This document shows positions 47,528-58,978 of a DNA stretch of 64,000 bases, one piece after another (the stretch's first letter is position 1; every line of letters starts with the position of its first letter). The DNA is from Zopfochytrium polystomum. Its lineage: Eukaryota; Chytridiomycota; Chytridiomycetes; Chytridiales; Chytridiaceae. The stretch covers positions 124,001 to 188,000 of the forward strand of contig JAIVFJ010000106.1 in NCBI GenBank assembly GCA_025765615.1. Reading direction: 5' to 3'. Position numbers and translations under genes: made by a program. The notes under the pieces are model-generated. The model had not been told where the DNA came from. It did not search any database and worked only from the letters and a program-made list of their open reading frames with translations.

Positions 47528-49270
47528 ATTGAGAGTGACAGATCCAATTCCTTTGATGCGGAATTCATGGTCATCTGCTAGGTGGGCATGGTGTTTGGTT
47601 TCAAATCGTTGGTACTCAGTGAATTGCTCCCGTTGTGGGATCATTGTGGGTACAGCTCCAGAATCGATCATGTACGGAAGAGAGGCTATGCCTGTGACGC
47701 GCTCACTGTTGCAGTCTTCACAAAGAAGTAGAAGCAAGAGGGACCGTTTATTTGAGAAGAAGAAGAAACAGATGGCCCTCCTGTAGCAGGTTGAGGGTGA
47801 AATCCAGAGAAAGGAACAAGAGTTGCTTGCGTTACAGCCACAGTTGCTGAGGCTGAAGCATGGTTTGGTTGAGCTGGTGTGAAGTGCTGCGCTTGGAGCC
47901 TGGCTGAGATGGCATTGGCTTGGCACATGTGCAGGCAGTGCTCAGACTTGTGCGTGTGTGTGTTGGTGGCCAAGCTTGGAATCTCTGCACAGAACTCGCA
48001 CCCAGTGCCTCCAACTCTTCCAAGACGTTGATGGATTGAGGTAGCCTTTGGCTCCAGCCTATGGGTGACTCCTGGCTTGCAGCAGTCACGACAGTCCTTT
48101 CCATGTGGTGAACGTATGCCTTGTGGTAACCACACCAGTAGTGTGGCCTATCTCCACGACGAGGGGAGCGAGAGCGGTTGTGGTTGTCATGGATGTTGCG
48201 ACCCCTGTTGTCATCGTTCCTGTAGTTGCTTCCTTGACGATTGTTTCGTTCTGCTTGCTCAAGGTCATTGCAACCTCCTTGGATGTGGTCACTTCGGTGG
48301 CATCTATCTTCGCGGTCGTCATGGTTGTCACGGTGGTTGTTGCCCACTTGACGCCAGCTGCGGTTGTTGCGGCGGTTCCTGCGGTCTTCCTCTTCATCCG
48401 CCTCAAGGGCAGTCAAGACAGCGGTAAGCTCATCCATGATATTCTGTAGATCGTTGAAGCGGGCGTCATTGTTTCGAAGTGCTGCCACAAATGGTCCAAA
48501 ACGACTATGAGCTGAGCCGCGTGCGAGGTCTGTGCGCAGTTTGCTCTGCAGTTTGCTCTGCAGTTTGCGTACAAACTCATCAAGTCTGTTCTGGCCATGA
48601 CCTTGGATGAATAGTCGCTGAAGTTGCTCAATCTCGCGCACATAAGAATTCAGATCTTGGTAATGCAAGGGGCTTTGAGTGTCTGTGCGTAGCTGCAGCC
48701 CTGACCATCTGTTTTCAAAATCATCAATCGAGCTGGATGGGTGGGCATTATTGAATGTGCAGCAAATTGCAGCCACATAGTCTTGATAGAGGTGAATGTT
48801 GCGGCACAGTTCAAACAAGTGCGAGGTCTCTGGAAGCCTGATCATCAAAGCTGACTGAGCTGTTTCATTCTCCTTGATGAAGGTGGCATGCATCTTCAGC
48901 ACGGCATTCACGAACTCTGATGAAGTCATGATGTGATGCTGAATCTGGTACTTGACAGTTGCTTCGACAGCCACAACTAGCGGTGAGAGTGTTTCACCAG
49001 CCTTTGGCTCTGGTGGGCTGTGCCCACCATTCGACAGTGCAACAAGAAACACCATCTATGCCACTGATCCTTGGGTAGGCGTGTGACGTATGTATGGTAG
49101 GCCTCCTCGTTGCAGAAAGGTCTCTCAAGAGGGAATAGGTCTGTCCGCGTTAGGTCCTGAATTCCTTTTTCACCAATAATCTTGATCTGAAGGTTGCTAA
49201 TAAAGTCATTGAATTCTGTCAGCATCTTGCCAGTGAACATGCCAACAAACGAGTTTAGGTTGGACGACAT
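47528..49270 (-). pseudogene. Element D gag and protease N-part
   Basis: Minus strand, from the ATG at 49270 (MSSNLNSFVGMFTGKML). A frame change near 49010-49060 leads into the main Gag body, which has a Gln/Leu-rich helical region, an Arg/Asp/Asn-rich RNA-binding stretch (RRNRRNNRSWRQ, RSRSPRRGDR) and a Cys/His cluster WCGYHKAYVHHMER followed in another frame by CRDCCKPG. The protease N-part (MIDSGAVPTMIP, HLADDHEFRIKGIGSVTLN) ends exactly at the 3' LTR of B. Its continuation is at 58131 on the plus strand. Confidence 0.75.
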
Positions 49271-49768
49271 TGTGTTGCGCGTAGTGATGATTCTGTTGCA
49301 GGAGAAAATCAGTTGGTGGAAAAATTTGGAGGAGTTGCTCGACAGTCCGGCAGTGGCAAATAGTGACTCTAGGAGTTGTTTGATGCTGTACTTGATGGAG
49401 AAATGGTCCAGAATAGAAGATGTGTGTTGCACACAATGCTTGTTGCAAGCTGATTGATGGACCGAAAATTCTGAAATCGGAATAGCAGGTTGGCACTGTT
49501 GGATAGCTACTGTGTGCCAAATTTCAGACCGAGGATCGACGTTTTGGTGGTGTTTTCCCTTGGGGAGGAACGGAATAGAGAGAACTTAGAGCAATTTGGT
49601 GTCCAGCAGGGGTGACTTGTCACACAAGAAAGGACAAAAATGGTGGTTGGAGGTAGTGGTAGTTAGACTTTTTGGACCCCCTTATCGAAATCTCTTGTAG
49701 CTCCTACTGTGGGCGTCGTAGCGGGGCGCGTTAGGTATCAATGGAAAGAGCAGAAGCAGGAAAATACA

Positions 49769-49975
49769 TGTTGAGATTCGACCCACGGGGTACACTACGC
49801 CCGTTACTGATGATCCCTTTGAGAACTCCATCCAATCACATTGGATGGGGTGTTTGAAGGGCTCAGTAGATTCAATACTTGAATGGGGCGCTTGGAAGGG
49901 CTAATCTGTTCTCAATAAAAAGAGATAGGCAAAGGCGGCTGTTGTTCTAGCTTTGTTCATCCTACCGGTAGGAAC
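49769..49975 (+). repeat. Solo LTR of family A, part 1
   Basis: First 207 bases of the family A LTR (TGTTGAG...GGTAGGAAC). Left flank ATACA (49764-49768). The remainder is at 55713-56721 on the minus strand; see the inversion finding. Confidence 0.93.
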
Positions 49976-49993
49976 ACCATGGGCAGCGTCGGA

Positions 49994-50956
49994 CTAACCG
50001 GCTATATCTGTGCAGTTGCAAGAATAGAATAAACCATACTCGCTAGTACTGTTGAGATATTCGAGAACCAGAATAAGGATCTTCATGTGTTGCTCGCTAG
50101 GGTCCTTGCTGAAGGCACCAAGGTATGAAACTGCTGGGGCAAGGTCTGGCCACGTGGTTGCAAGGTAGTTGATGCCGCCAAGGATTGCCTGGTACAGTCT
50201 CTGGTCTGCAGCTGCTTCGTCGATTCCACGTGGGTGAAGATTGAGACTACTGGGAAGGGCAGTTACTGCAGTGCGGTTGTTGATAGTGTTGGCATGGCGT
50301 TGAAGTAACTCCTTGATATAGGCTTTCTGGTGCAAGAAGATTCCGTTGTGGCGGTGTTCCAGTTGCATATTGAGGATGGTTTTGATTGTTCCTATTTCGC
50401 AGAGCTTGTAACGAGATTTTAGCAGTGTGATGGCAAAGGTGATCTCCCCAGAATCCCCAAAGAAACAAATATCATCGACATAGATGGCATTGAAAATGAT
50501 TTTTCCATTCTCTTGACGGAAGAGGATACAGGGGTCTGCTGTGCTTTGCTGATATCCATTCGACTTCAGGTGGCCAATCAGTTCTTGGTACCAACACCGG
50601 CCAGCTTGCTTGATACCATTAACAGCTCTCTTCAGTAGCCATACTTTGCCATCACTGCGGTAGCCATCTGGCTGCTCCATGTAAATGGGCACATCAAGCA
50701 TGCTGTTTAGGTACGCGTTGCTGATGTCGACAATAGCAGTGTGCCAGTTGTTTGCAGCCGCCATGGCAATGAGCCAACGAAGACTGTTGATTCGGACAAC
50801 AGGAGAGTGAGTATTCCAAAAATCCATGCCATGACGTTGAGTGAAGCCCTTAGCCACAAGCCGTGCACGGAAGCGCTCAATGCTGCCGTCTGGTTTAAGT
50901 TTGACCTTGTAGACCCATTTGTTCTGCACGACGTTGATGTTGGTGGGCAGTTCCAC
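49994..50956 (-). pseudogene. Element C reverse transcriptase
   Basis: 320 codons open on the minus strand: VQNKWVYKVKLKPDGSIERFRARLVAKGFTQ, MEQPDGYRSDGKVWLLKRAVNGIKQAGRCWY, FNAIYVDDICFFG with the catalytic Asp pair, and LGGINYLATTWPDLAPAVSYL. The frame ends at a TAG (49994) a few codons before the inversion breakpoint at 49976. RT itself looks intact. Confidence 0.88.
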
Positions 50957-51739
50957 AACTTCAAAGGCTGCTAAAGTGTTTACAAAATGGTTAGAGGATT
51001 GTTAAACTACTCAACCAGTCCTTGTTCTATCAATGAATGGACTGCAAATTGTCTTTGGCTGAAGTGCTGAAGTTATGTGAGAAAAGATAAAGAGAGGCTT
51101 AGCTTGATGCAACAGAGTCCAAAGTTATGAGGAAATTGCACAAGGTTGCCACGGTCGTGAGAGTTGGCACTTGCACAACTGTTGGTCATCCCAATCACTA
51201 ATATGTTTGATGGTGAGAGTTTCAGTGTGGTTGAAAACACTCTGATCTCAAAAGGTGGCCATGTCAATGATAATTGTATCAGGTAATCCAGAAATTGAAC
51301 TGCCAACTCCATGGGTTGATAGACGAGGAAAACACCATATCATTAATTCCTAATTTGTTATGCCCTGTTGAAAATGAGTAAGTATTATTAAGAGGGCACA
51401 GGGACAGTTGTTAGAGGTGCAGGTCTCCAAAAACTAAAATGCCTGTGTTGATGTTCATGGAATGATGAATCATTACTGACAGGAGGAGACTGCATGGCTG
51501 AATGTTGAGAGGATAAAGGCAGTTACTTTGATGCATATCAAAAGCGAAGAGCAAAACACTTAGCAGATTGATTATTAGTTGATGGAGCTGGTTGGTTTTT
51601 GAGGACCTCTGCTGTTTGTTGTTCAATCAGTATGAAGAGGCAGATAACCAGGATAGTAATAGTTGGTGTGGTGATTTCTGGTGCAGCAGTAGCCGAGTGA
51701 TTGTTGCTTGATCAGCCAGCTCGATGTGTTGCTTATCAT

Positions 51740-52303
51740 AGTTGTTTTGTCAAACAGGTTTTGAAGAGTGAGATTAGTTTGGCTAAACTTGTTATCTGAG
51801 GAGCTGGGTTGCCAACAACAAGAAAATCTTTTCCTTTCCCCATATCCAACAGGCTTTGGCCCAGTGAGCCAACAAAGATTCGAACAACTTGTTGGAAAGG
51901 GCAAATATGATGGAGAAGTTCTCCAGCTGCTGACTTTGCAAAGCTGTCGACTCGATGGTACGCTTCAGTGAATCGGGTAATGACGGCATCTGAGGCTTCA
52001 GTTGGTTCCATTTTAATGCATTCAAAGTCGTCAATGATCTCCTTTGCAAGTTCGACCAGGTGTGATTTGGGTGAGGGCTCGATAGATGTGGCGAGGAATG
52101 ATTAGACAGCAATGTGCATTCTGGTTCTGTGCACCAGGAAACCAAGTTACTTTCTCTGGTCCACAAGACGGAGGCACCAATTGGAATCTCTGTCCTTGGA
52201 ATGGTCCATCTCTGATGAGACAGGTTCCAGTGGCGCAGAGGTCTAGTGGATCAACTGCATCGTTCTGCTCTGTGTTGATGTGATTGGTTGAGTCAGTAGT
52301 CAT
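51740..52303 (-). pseudogene. Element C gag
   Basis: Minus-strand Gag read in more than one frame: MTTDSTNHINTEQNDAVDP at 52303, then MEPTEASDAVITRFTEAYHRVDSF from 52011, and VVRIFVGSLGQSLLDMGKGKDFLVVGNPAPQITSLAKLI, which parallels the Gag of element B (NTLIDMGVANTFMFAGNPITSVSSLTKLI). Needs at least one frame change. Confidence 0.65.
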
Positions 52304-52888
52304 GTTGTTTTCTCAGGACGATTATGTGTGCCAAGTTTGAAGGGATTTCGTTGGATTTTGGGTGTGTTGTGAAGGTGGTGTTGCAGCAGATGAAAAGTTG
52401 GTTTGTTAGCTTGGTGTGTGTCAGGTAGGGGGGTGGTCGTTGTCTCCAATTGGGGACAAAAAATCAAAAATTAATGGTGAGGGTTGGAGGTAATCTGGTG
52501 ACCCTGAATGGAAAAAGTGGGCGCTTATCACAAAAGAGAGTGATTTTGGGATGCCGCTGGTGACAGTTGTGTAGTCCAGAAGCAGGCCTTTCCAAAGATA
52601 GCTTGGGATCGGCTGGGGGAGGTCTGGAAGGCGAGCAAATTGAGGTTGAAGTTGGAAAAGTAGGCGACAACTTTGGAGGCGGTGGATACGACGTAGGAGC
52701 GTCCGATCCGAGATCAGGTGGGTTCGTTGGAAAGAGGAGATCAAGAGCTTTCCGATGGTAGTAACGAAATTGCTGTACGATGTCTGTAGCGCTCGTGATC
52801 GCTCCACGAAGTTGGCAGATCTGAAAAGCGTACAACCGCTTCTACTGATTGGATTTTGTTGAAACCAAGGGGGAAGTGATTGGGATGG

Positions 52889-52903
52889 GTAACAGTTTTG
52901 TAT
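52889..52903 (-). promoter_or_regulatory. Putative self-priming primer site, element C
   Basis: On the minus strand ATACAAAACTGTTAC begins at the last base of the LTR and is the exact reverse complement of GTAACAGTTTTGTAT inside the LTR (plus-strand 53011-53026 region). It differs from the site of B at two positions, and the LTR partner differs to match. Confidence 0.6.
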
Positions 52904-53130
52904 GAAAGAATTTGCTATGGTGGCTTATTGATGGGTTGGGCTGCTGTGGTGTACACTACTGCTGGTGGTGGGAGGTTGATCTTGGCTTCTGTCAGTCTTG
53001 TGTTTGTCTTTATACAAAACTGTTACAAGGACCATCACTTGCAAAATGCTGCAAGTCATCCTTGCAGAGCAGTATCAGGTCAAAGCTCCTGCACACTGCT
53101 TTCACCAAAAGACCCAAAACTAACAGCACG

Positions 53131-55712
53131 TTAGCGCTGCTGGGTGTGATAGAAGTTGCTGACAGCGACTGTCATATTCAAACGATCTTGAATTCATTGT
53201 GAAGTTGACCTATATTTTGAAGGTTAGCAACATGTTTGTTGTTGTTGAAGTGTAAACGAATGAAGACCGACCACAGGTCTGAAGGTAGTGCCAGTGTGAC
53301 AGATTTTCCTGCCACTGATGAAACTTGCGTCTCACACAGCAAGGCCTCGCAAGGCACCCTCGTCACAGGTGAGGGGGTTGTTCTTGTTCTGTCTTTGGCT
53401 TTTTGTCTGTTCAGTCCAAGCGGAGTTGGCAATCCTTGCTCAAGAGGGTTGAACTGCCGACCACAGGACACACAAGGCCTCCCCTTGCGCTGATTCTGCG
53501 AGTGACAAAGCTACTCCCACCTTCAGCCGTTGAGCAGTGAGTAGAATGTCAGCCCTCAATGGCAATCAGTCCCACTTACACATGAAGAAAAAGGGAGGTG
53601 AATTTGAAGGCGGTGGCAAAGCCGCCACAGTCGCAGCTGTAGGCCGTGAGGTCGGTTAGTGATAGTGATTTCCTCGCGGTCGTAGCCTTCTGCCGCAATC
53701 TCGACGTGATGGGTCCAGATTTGGCGGTGGCCTCTAGGCGCACTCGAGAGGAGGGTAGTGTGACGACAACAGGCTGTTGAGCCTGCGACCTCAAACAGAT
53801 TAAGTGTATACCTACTTTTTAACTGGTAATTATGAGGATTACCACCCTGTCGATCCACGTTTTGTGGGCAAAATGTGACTAGGCTTGGATTCCTACTCTC
53901 ATATTATTTATTGGCCTCTGACTGGCTCCGTATGTCTGCCTCTGAGCTCTACTATTAATTTATTATTATTATTTATTATTGGCAATGTTGCAGACAGAAA
54001 GACTCAGTCTTGATTCTAATTGCTGATACAAGGCTCCCTTGCTCAGTGGTTAGAGTGATCCCTTCAATTGGGAAGGTGCCAAGTTTGAGACATGCTAGTT
54101 GACAGACTAAGCAGAAATGCAAAGTCCTACTATGCCTGGCCAACTGCCCCTCACTTTTGGTGACTCAGGACTGAAATACTTCTGTGGGAGAAGTGCTGAG
54201 CCCAGATGGACAGAGTTAACAAGATGATGGCAGAGCTAGCATGCTCTACCACCTGCTACCATGATGTAATGCCTCATAAAAGGGTATGAGATCACAGGGT
54301 TTTCTTTTCTTTTCATTGGTGATTTTTACTTATGTTATCAATTAGTAATTTTTCCTGTTTTCCTGTTTTTCCTGTTTTCTTTTTTGTTTCCTCCTTGTTG
54401 TCTCTGTCTGTGCCTTTCCTTTCTTGTGTGGATGAGAGTGACTGTCTTCTTATCTGCACCAATCATTTCTTGCCAGCCCTCTCCCTTCCGGTTGCCAAGA
54501 AATGCCCAATGATTCTCGGGCTGTCTTCCTTGTTTGGCTGGCTCAGTCCCATTTCTTGGTGTTTCACTCCTCCCATTCTTTTCTTTACTGTTTTATTTCT
54601 TGGTTTGCTGTTTTATATGTGTTTTCCCTCCTTTTTCCCTCATTCCTGGTGATTCCAACCCTTTCCTATTTAAGCAGCTGCCCCCCATCCTGTTGAGTGT
54701 GTGAACCTCCGCCTGAAGTTGCCTTGCCTGCCCTTTCTTCCTGACTGTATGTAGAGGGGTGGCAGTCCCCTGGTGTGTGACAGGAGGTTGAAGTCCTCTT
54801 GGCCATCATGGCAGTGTGCTGGGTTCAAACCCCAGTACATCTCACCATTTCTGCATGCTGGTTAGGTTGGACTGGGTAGGAGTCACTTGGTGATGGAAGG
54901 ATGGAGGGTAAATCTGTGGTGGTGCCTCTGGGTTCCTGTCAATACATCTTGTTAGGCGGAACTGACTGGTTAGCAGCAAGAGGCACAAGACAGACCCGAA
55001 CCTATTGTGAATGTGAGTTATTGTTCTCACGATGCCCATGGGAGAGCGAGCCACCGCCAATGCAGACCTGGGCACTGGCTTGCACTGATGGATGACAAAT
55101 ACTCCGAGTATTAAGTGGAACAGAAACCTGGTGTCAACAGTTTTCCTCCTCCTCTGATCAAGCAGATAATATAGGAGAGGTTTTACCCTGTGCCAGTCAC
55201 GCTTGCCTAGCAACTATTACAGCGTGCATATCATCATCATGTATCAATAATTCATAACAGAGTTTTTCTCTTTCTCTCCAAGTTGGGGAGAAGGACCACC
55301 CACAAACACACATCTCCTCTTCATTCACTCCTTCCACTCACTCACTCAGGGTAGACTGTTTACACTTTTCTTTCCTCTTTGGTGTTTCTCCCAAGGCCAG
55401 TGCTACCAGACCAAGTTAGTAGAGGTATGATTTCCCCAGGCCAGTGTGTTGTATGCCAAGCTGGGGTGAGGTTTCCTTCCCTTTCCTTTCTCTTCCTTCC
55501 TCTACCTGGTTCGTTCTCACGTCATCCAATCTGGGCTTGTTTAGTGCATTTGAAAGCCCTGAATCTCCTCTTTCCAACAAGCTTTCACAGAGCTCTCTAC
55601 GTTGTCTCTACAGAATTTGATTGATGGCCGAAGTCAAAAATGCTTCCTCAACTTTGAGTGACATCGTCGCAACAGGGAGAAGCGATCAGAGGACGCCCTT
55701 GCATACCTGTAT
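53131..55712. other. Transposon-derived region with remnants
   Basis: 53131-53860 holds degenerate gag-like minus-strand frames that I assign to element E on the basis of continuity with 57658. 53900-55250 is AT- and pyrimidine-rich with no gene; degenerate tRNA-like segments lie at about 54030-54105 and 54750-54845. 55250-55712 is CT-rich and, after undoing the inversion, runs into the 5' region of element D. Confidence 0.45.
54766..54845 (+). other. Degenerate tRNA-like segment
   Basis: A perfect T arm (CTGGG TTCAAAC CCCAG, about 54818-54834) and an anticodon-like arm GAGG TTGAAGT CCTC (anticodon GAA), but the D arm and acceptor stem do not form and the spacing between arms is too long. 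Probably a tRNA-derived SINE or pseudogene, not a tRNA. Confidence 0.3.
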
Positions 55713-56721
55713 TGATGAAATCCCACCCAGGACTGGAGGGACTTGGTGTGTATGGGGATGAGAGAGAGAGAGAGAGAGAGCAGTGATGATGGAAAAGGGA
55801 GAGGAGTGAGAGGATGGAGAGAGAGAGGAGTGAGTGGGCAGAGATGGAAGAGAGAGCAAATGGAGGAAGAGAGATTGGCTTGTTTTGCACTGGATTCTGT
55901 CAAAGCAGCAAGGAGGGGGTTGGATTCCTTGTTTGATCTCTGTGAGAGGTTGCTGCTTTTATACTCCTGCAGGTTGGAGCCATCAGAAAACAGAGGGAGC
56001 AGTGGGCTGCACAGAGCAGGCCACAGAAATGAGATAAAACAGGATGAGCACCAACCCCCCAGCCTGGGCTAAGTACCCATTCAGGGCTGAGTACCACCCA
56101 GGGCTGGGCATCACTCAGGGCTGAATACCAGCCAGGGCTGAGTACCAGCCTGGGCTGAGAACCACCCAGGGCTGAGTACCAGCCTGGGCTGTGCACCACC
56201 CTGGGCTAAGTACCAGCCAGGGCTGAGTACCACCTTGGGCTGAGCACTTTGTCTGGGCTGAGTACCACCAGGAACCAATTTACAGCTTGTTTGAGAAACA
56301 GTTGCTTGTAAATTGGTTTGGTTGTTTCCAAATCAGGAAGCTTGTTTGGGAATCAAGCCGCTTTTTTCCTTGTTTTTGGAAATCCAATGATTGGTGCAAT
56401 CTCTGGTGAGCTCAGTTTTTATCTCACTTTTAGAAATGCAGTGATTGGTGCAATCCATGATTCCTAAATGCCTGTTGCATTGCTCAGATCACACAGCACA
56501 GCAGGAAAGCTGGAATTCCAGATCAGGGAGCGGAATTCCGATGCATAGAGAGGAATTACAGATCAGGAAGCGCAATTCCGATGCAGAGAGCGGAATTCCG
56601 GTGCAGAGAGCGGAATTCCGGAGCATTGGGCAGTGGTACACTGCTTCTGCATGCTTGCTGTGCTGTGTTACATGCGCAGAGTGCGTAGTTTGAGCGTTTT
56701 TGTGCATGTTCTAATTGCATT
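55713..56721 (-). repeat. Solo LTR of family A, part 2 (inverted)
   Basis: Reverse complement of the family A LTR from AATGCAATTAG to TTTCATCA. Flank TGTAT (55708-55712) is the reverse complement of ATACA at 49764-49768. It contains the GGAATTCC and TACTCAGCCC minisatellites and the (GA)n tract. Confidence 0.93.
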
Positions 56722-57652
56722 GTCCACTCAGATGGGAAATCACAGCTTGGCTACTATGTTCTGTTTGGAGGAACAGCTATTAGTTGGACATCTGTTCGAA
56801 GCAGCACTGTCATGCTGTCACCGCAGGAAGCTGAATATGTAGCTGTGTCTGAACTGGGACGAGAACTTAAGGCACTGTCCCAACTCTATTCAGCACTTCA
56901 ACTTCCGTCTCCCACTCCTCTTGTCATCTACACTCACAACAGCGGTGTGATCAACCTCAGTTCAAATGATCTTTACACCAATCGGTCAAAGCATATCATG
57001 GTAAAGTATCATTATATTCGAGAACTTGTGAAACAAAAAGTAGTACGGCTTGAGTGGATTGCTGGAGGAGAACAGCCTGCAGACTATATGCCAAAATCTC
57101 TCTCAGCTGCTCTCAGTGAATACCATTTGAGTCGTATTGGCCTTTGTTTCTCCTCTTTCCTCTGATTCATTTTTTTTTTCTATCTGTGAAGTTGTTTTCT
57201 TCTTTGTTCTTTTTCATTACTTTGACTCATTTTCTTTTACCTCTGAAGTTCAATATGTGCCCCCATCCATTTTTGTTAGTGTGGTCTGTCCTTTCTGTTC
57301 TGCCATCCGATGGCCAGTCATACCTGTTTGTGATTCTTCTTATTCCGGTGTACGGTTTCCTTAAGTTGACTATTGCTTAAGGTTTTCCTCCGTGCCGGCC
57401 TTTGCTCCTGCCCACAGCTTAGGGGGGAGTGTTAGTTTTGGGTCTTTTGGTGAAAGCAGTGTGCAGGAGCTTTGACCTGATACTGCTCTGCAAGGATGAC
57501 TTGCAGCATTTTGCAAGTGATGGTCCTTGTAACAGTTTTGTATAAAGACAAACACAAGACTGACAGAAGCCAAGATCAACCTCCCACCACCTTCAGTAGT
57601 GTACACCACAGCAGCCCAACCCATCAATCAGCCACCATAGCAAATTCTTTCA
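56722..57652 (+). mobile_element. Copia element C, 3' part: RNase H and 3' LTR
   Basis: RNase H from HSDGKSQLGYYVLFGGTAISW through MLSPQEAEYVAVSE, NSGVINLSSNDLYTNRSKH and WIAGGEQPADYMPKSL, ending at 57165. Then a T-rich 3' region, the polypurine tract CTTAGGGGGGAG (57418-57429) and the 3' LTR 57430-57652 (223 bp). Target duplication CGTGC follows at 57653-57657. The 3' LTR differs from the 5' copy at only a few bases. Confidence 0.9.
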
Positions 57653-57657
57653 CGTGC

Positions 57658-58022
57658 CCTCAGCAATCCCAGCTCCAGCAGCACTGAACTTGTTCCTTAC
57701 TCTTCCAGTACCACCACTGCAGCCATCCAAGGTCGTGGTTGGGCATTGGACGAGGTGGATATGGTCCTGGTTACTGCAGCACCCTCTGTCCTCCGTGCTT
57801 CCAACCTTCACCCATACACCTGCAATCTTTCCCCAGCAGCAGTAGTAACTTCCCCAACAGTTTCCACAGTCTCTCTTTCAAATGGGGCTGTCCCCAACGC
57901 CCACCTCGGATGATTACTCAAGGCTAGTTCAGTCAACCCACTTTTCTGTTGGGCAAGGACGCAGTCAAGCCAGTCCAAGTTCTGGTCAAGCTCCTGTCAC
58001 ATGCTACCGCTGTGCCCAATTT
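57658..58022 (+). pseudogene. Element E gag fragment with zinc knuckle
   Basis: Frame-broken Gag C-terminus: a Gly/Pro-rich GRGGYGPGYC-like part and a zinc-knuckle start CYRCAQFG at about 58000-58022, cut by inverted LTR B sequence. The missing continuation (HQA in the same frame) seems to survive as about ten bases at 35074-35083, the other side of the large inversion. Confidence 0.6.
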
Positions 58023-58028
58023 GGTGAC

Positions 58029-58130
58029 AAAAAATGCACCAAATCCTCATCACAGTTGGTGCTCCCATGCACCACAGTGTGAGGTGTTGCTCCTGCACAC
58101 TGCTTACTGCAAAAACCCAAAATCAAACAA
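58029..58130 (-). repeat. U3 part of element B 5' LTR, displaced
   Basis: Reverse complement of the first ~100 bp of LTR B (TGTTTGATTTTGGG ... GGTGCATTTTTTGTCACC). It complements the R-U5 part at 35082-35227. Confidence 0.85.
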
Positions 58131-58978
58131 CTTTTCCTGGTTTTGATGTGGTGCTCCAGAATGTGCTTCACGTCCCATCACTCAAGGTACCGCTCCTCTC
58201 TGTGTTGCATGTCCTCCAAGACCCAACTGCTGGGATGCTATTCACTCAAGATTCTGTCTTTCTTCTTGATCTTGCTACCCTCGCATCTCAACACAGCATC
58301 AAGATTGGTGAACGACGTGACAGCCTTTACTATCTCATCCCAGTCCAGCACCCAGCTCCACAGAGGAAAATTTCAGTTGAGCCCATTGCCTACGCATCAC
58401 CAGCAACTGCACGCCACCTATGGCTCCGACGGTTTGGCCACATCCACCGAGAGCAAGTACGCGACACTTTCAGGTCTGGTGATGTCCACGGTGCTCCTGC
58501 TCCGCCAACAACAACATGCGAGCCTTGCCTCATTTGCGATATGGCAAAGATGCGCCGGCAACACCTCATGGCCAAACCTTGTTTTGATTTTGCCCCACTG
58601 CAGATGCTGTGTACCGACCAAACTGGAAAGATCAGTACACGTTCTCTTGATGGTTCCAACTACTTTGAAGTTATTTTTGACTATGCCACAGGCTATACTT
58701 GGGTCAACACTGTCGCTCGCACAGCAGGCGTCACTCAAAGAATAATTGATCCCATTGATTTTGAAGGGCAACTCTTTCCCACTCATCAAACACTATTTGT
58801 ACGGGCAGACAACCTCGGTCTTAACACTCAGCGATTTTAGGCCTACTGTATCAACCATCAATCTCCCATTGTCTTTCAGGCTTCTGTCCCTTATGTCAAG
58901 GAGGGTGATGGTGTTGCAGAAAATGCCATCAAGGTCATCACCCACATTGCTTCCTGTCTCCTGATCGAAGCCTGGATT
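58131..58978 (+). pseudogene. Element D protease end and integrase
   Basis: Plus-strand copia pol: end of protease (FDVVLQNVLHVPSLKVPLLSV), then the GAG-pre-integrase region with HHCC (HLWLRRFGHIHREQ ... CEPCLICDMAK) and integrase with the first Asp (LCTDQTGKIS) and a second Asp-like RADN. A stop at 58838 (TAG) and a frame change follow. It is cut at 58978 by A2. The beginning, GIGSVTLN, is at 47528 on the other strand and connects without missing residues. Confidence 0.75.

Larger units (their letters stand above)
49976..53125 (-). mobile_element. Copia element C, 5' part (inverted)
   Basis: Minus strand: 5' LTR 53125-52903 (223 bp, TGTTAG...TTTCA), leader with primer site, gag, degenerate middle and RT. 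The remaining RNase H and 3' LTR are on the plus strand at 56722-57652. Flank GCACG (53126-53130) is the reverse complement of CGTGC at 57653-57657. Reassembled length is 4081 bp. I see no integrase, so it is non-autonomous. Confidence 0.9.

Noticed and set aside
49769..49975. TGTTGAG...GGAAC as an independent small LTR or MITE
   Set aside because: In A1 and A2 it is the native start of the long LTR, with TSDs directly before it; the short form at 49769 is explained by the inversion breakpoint.
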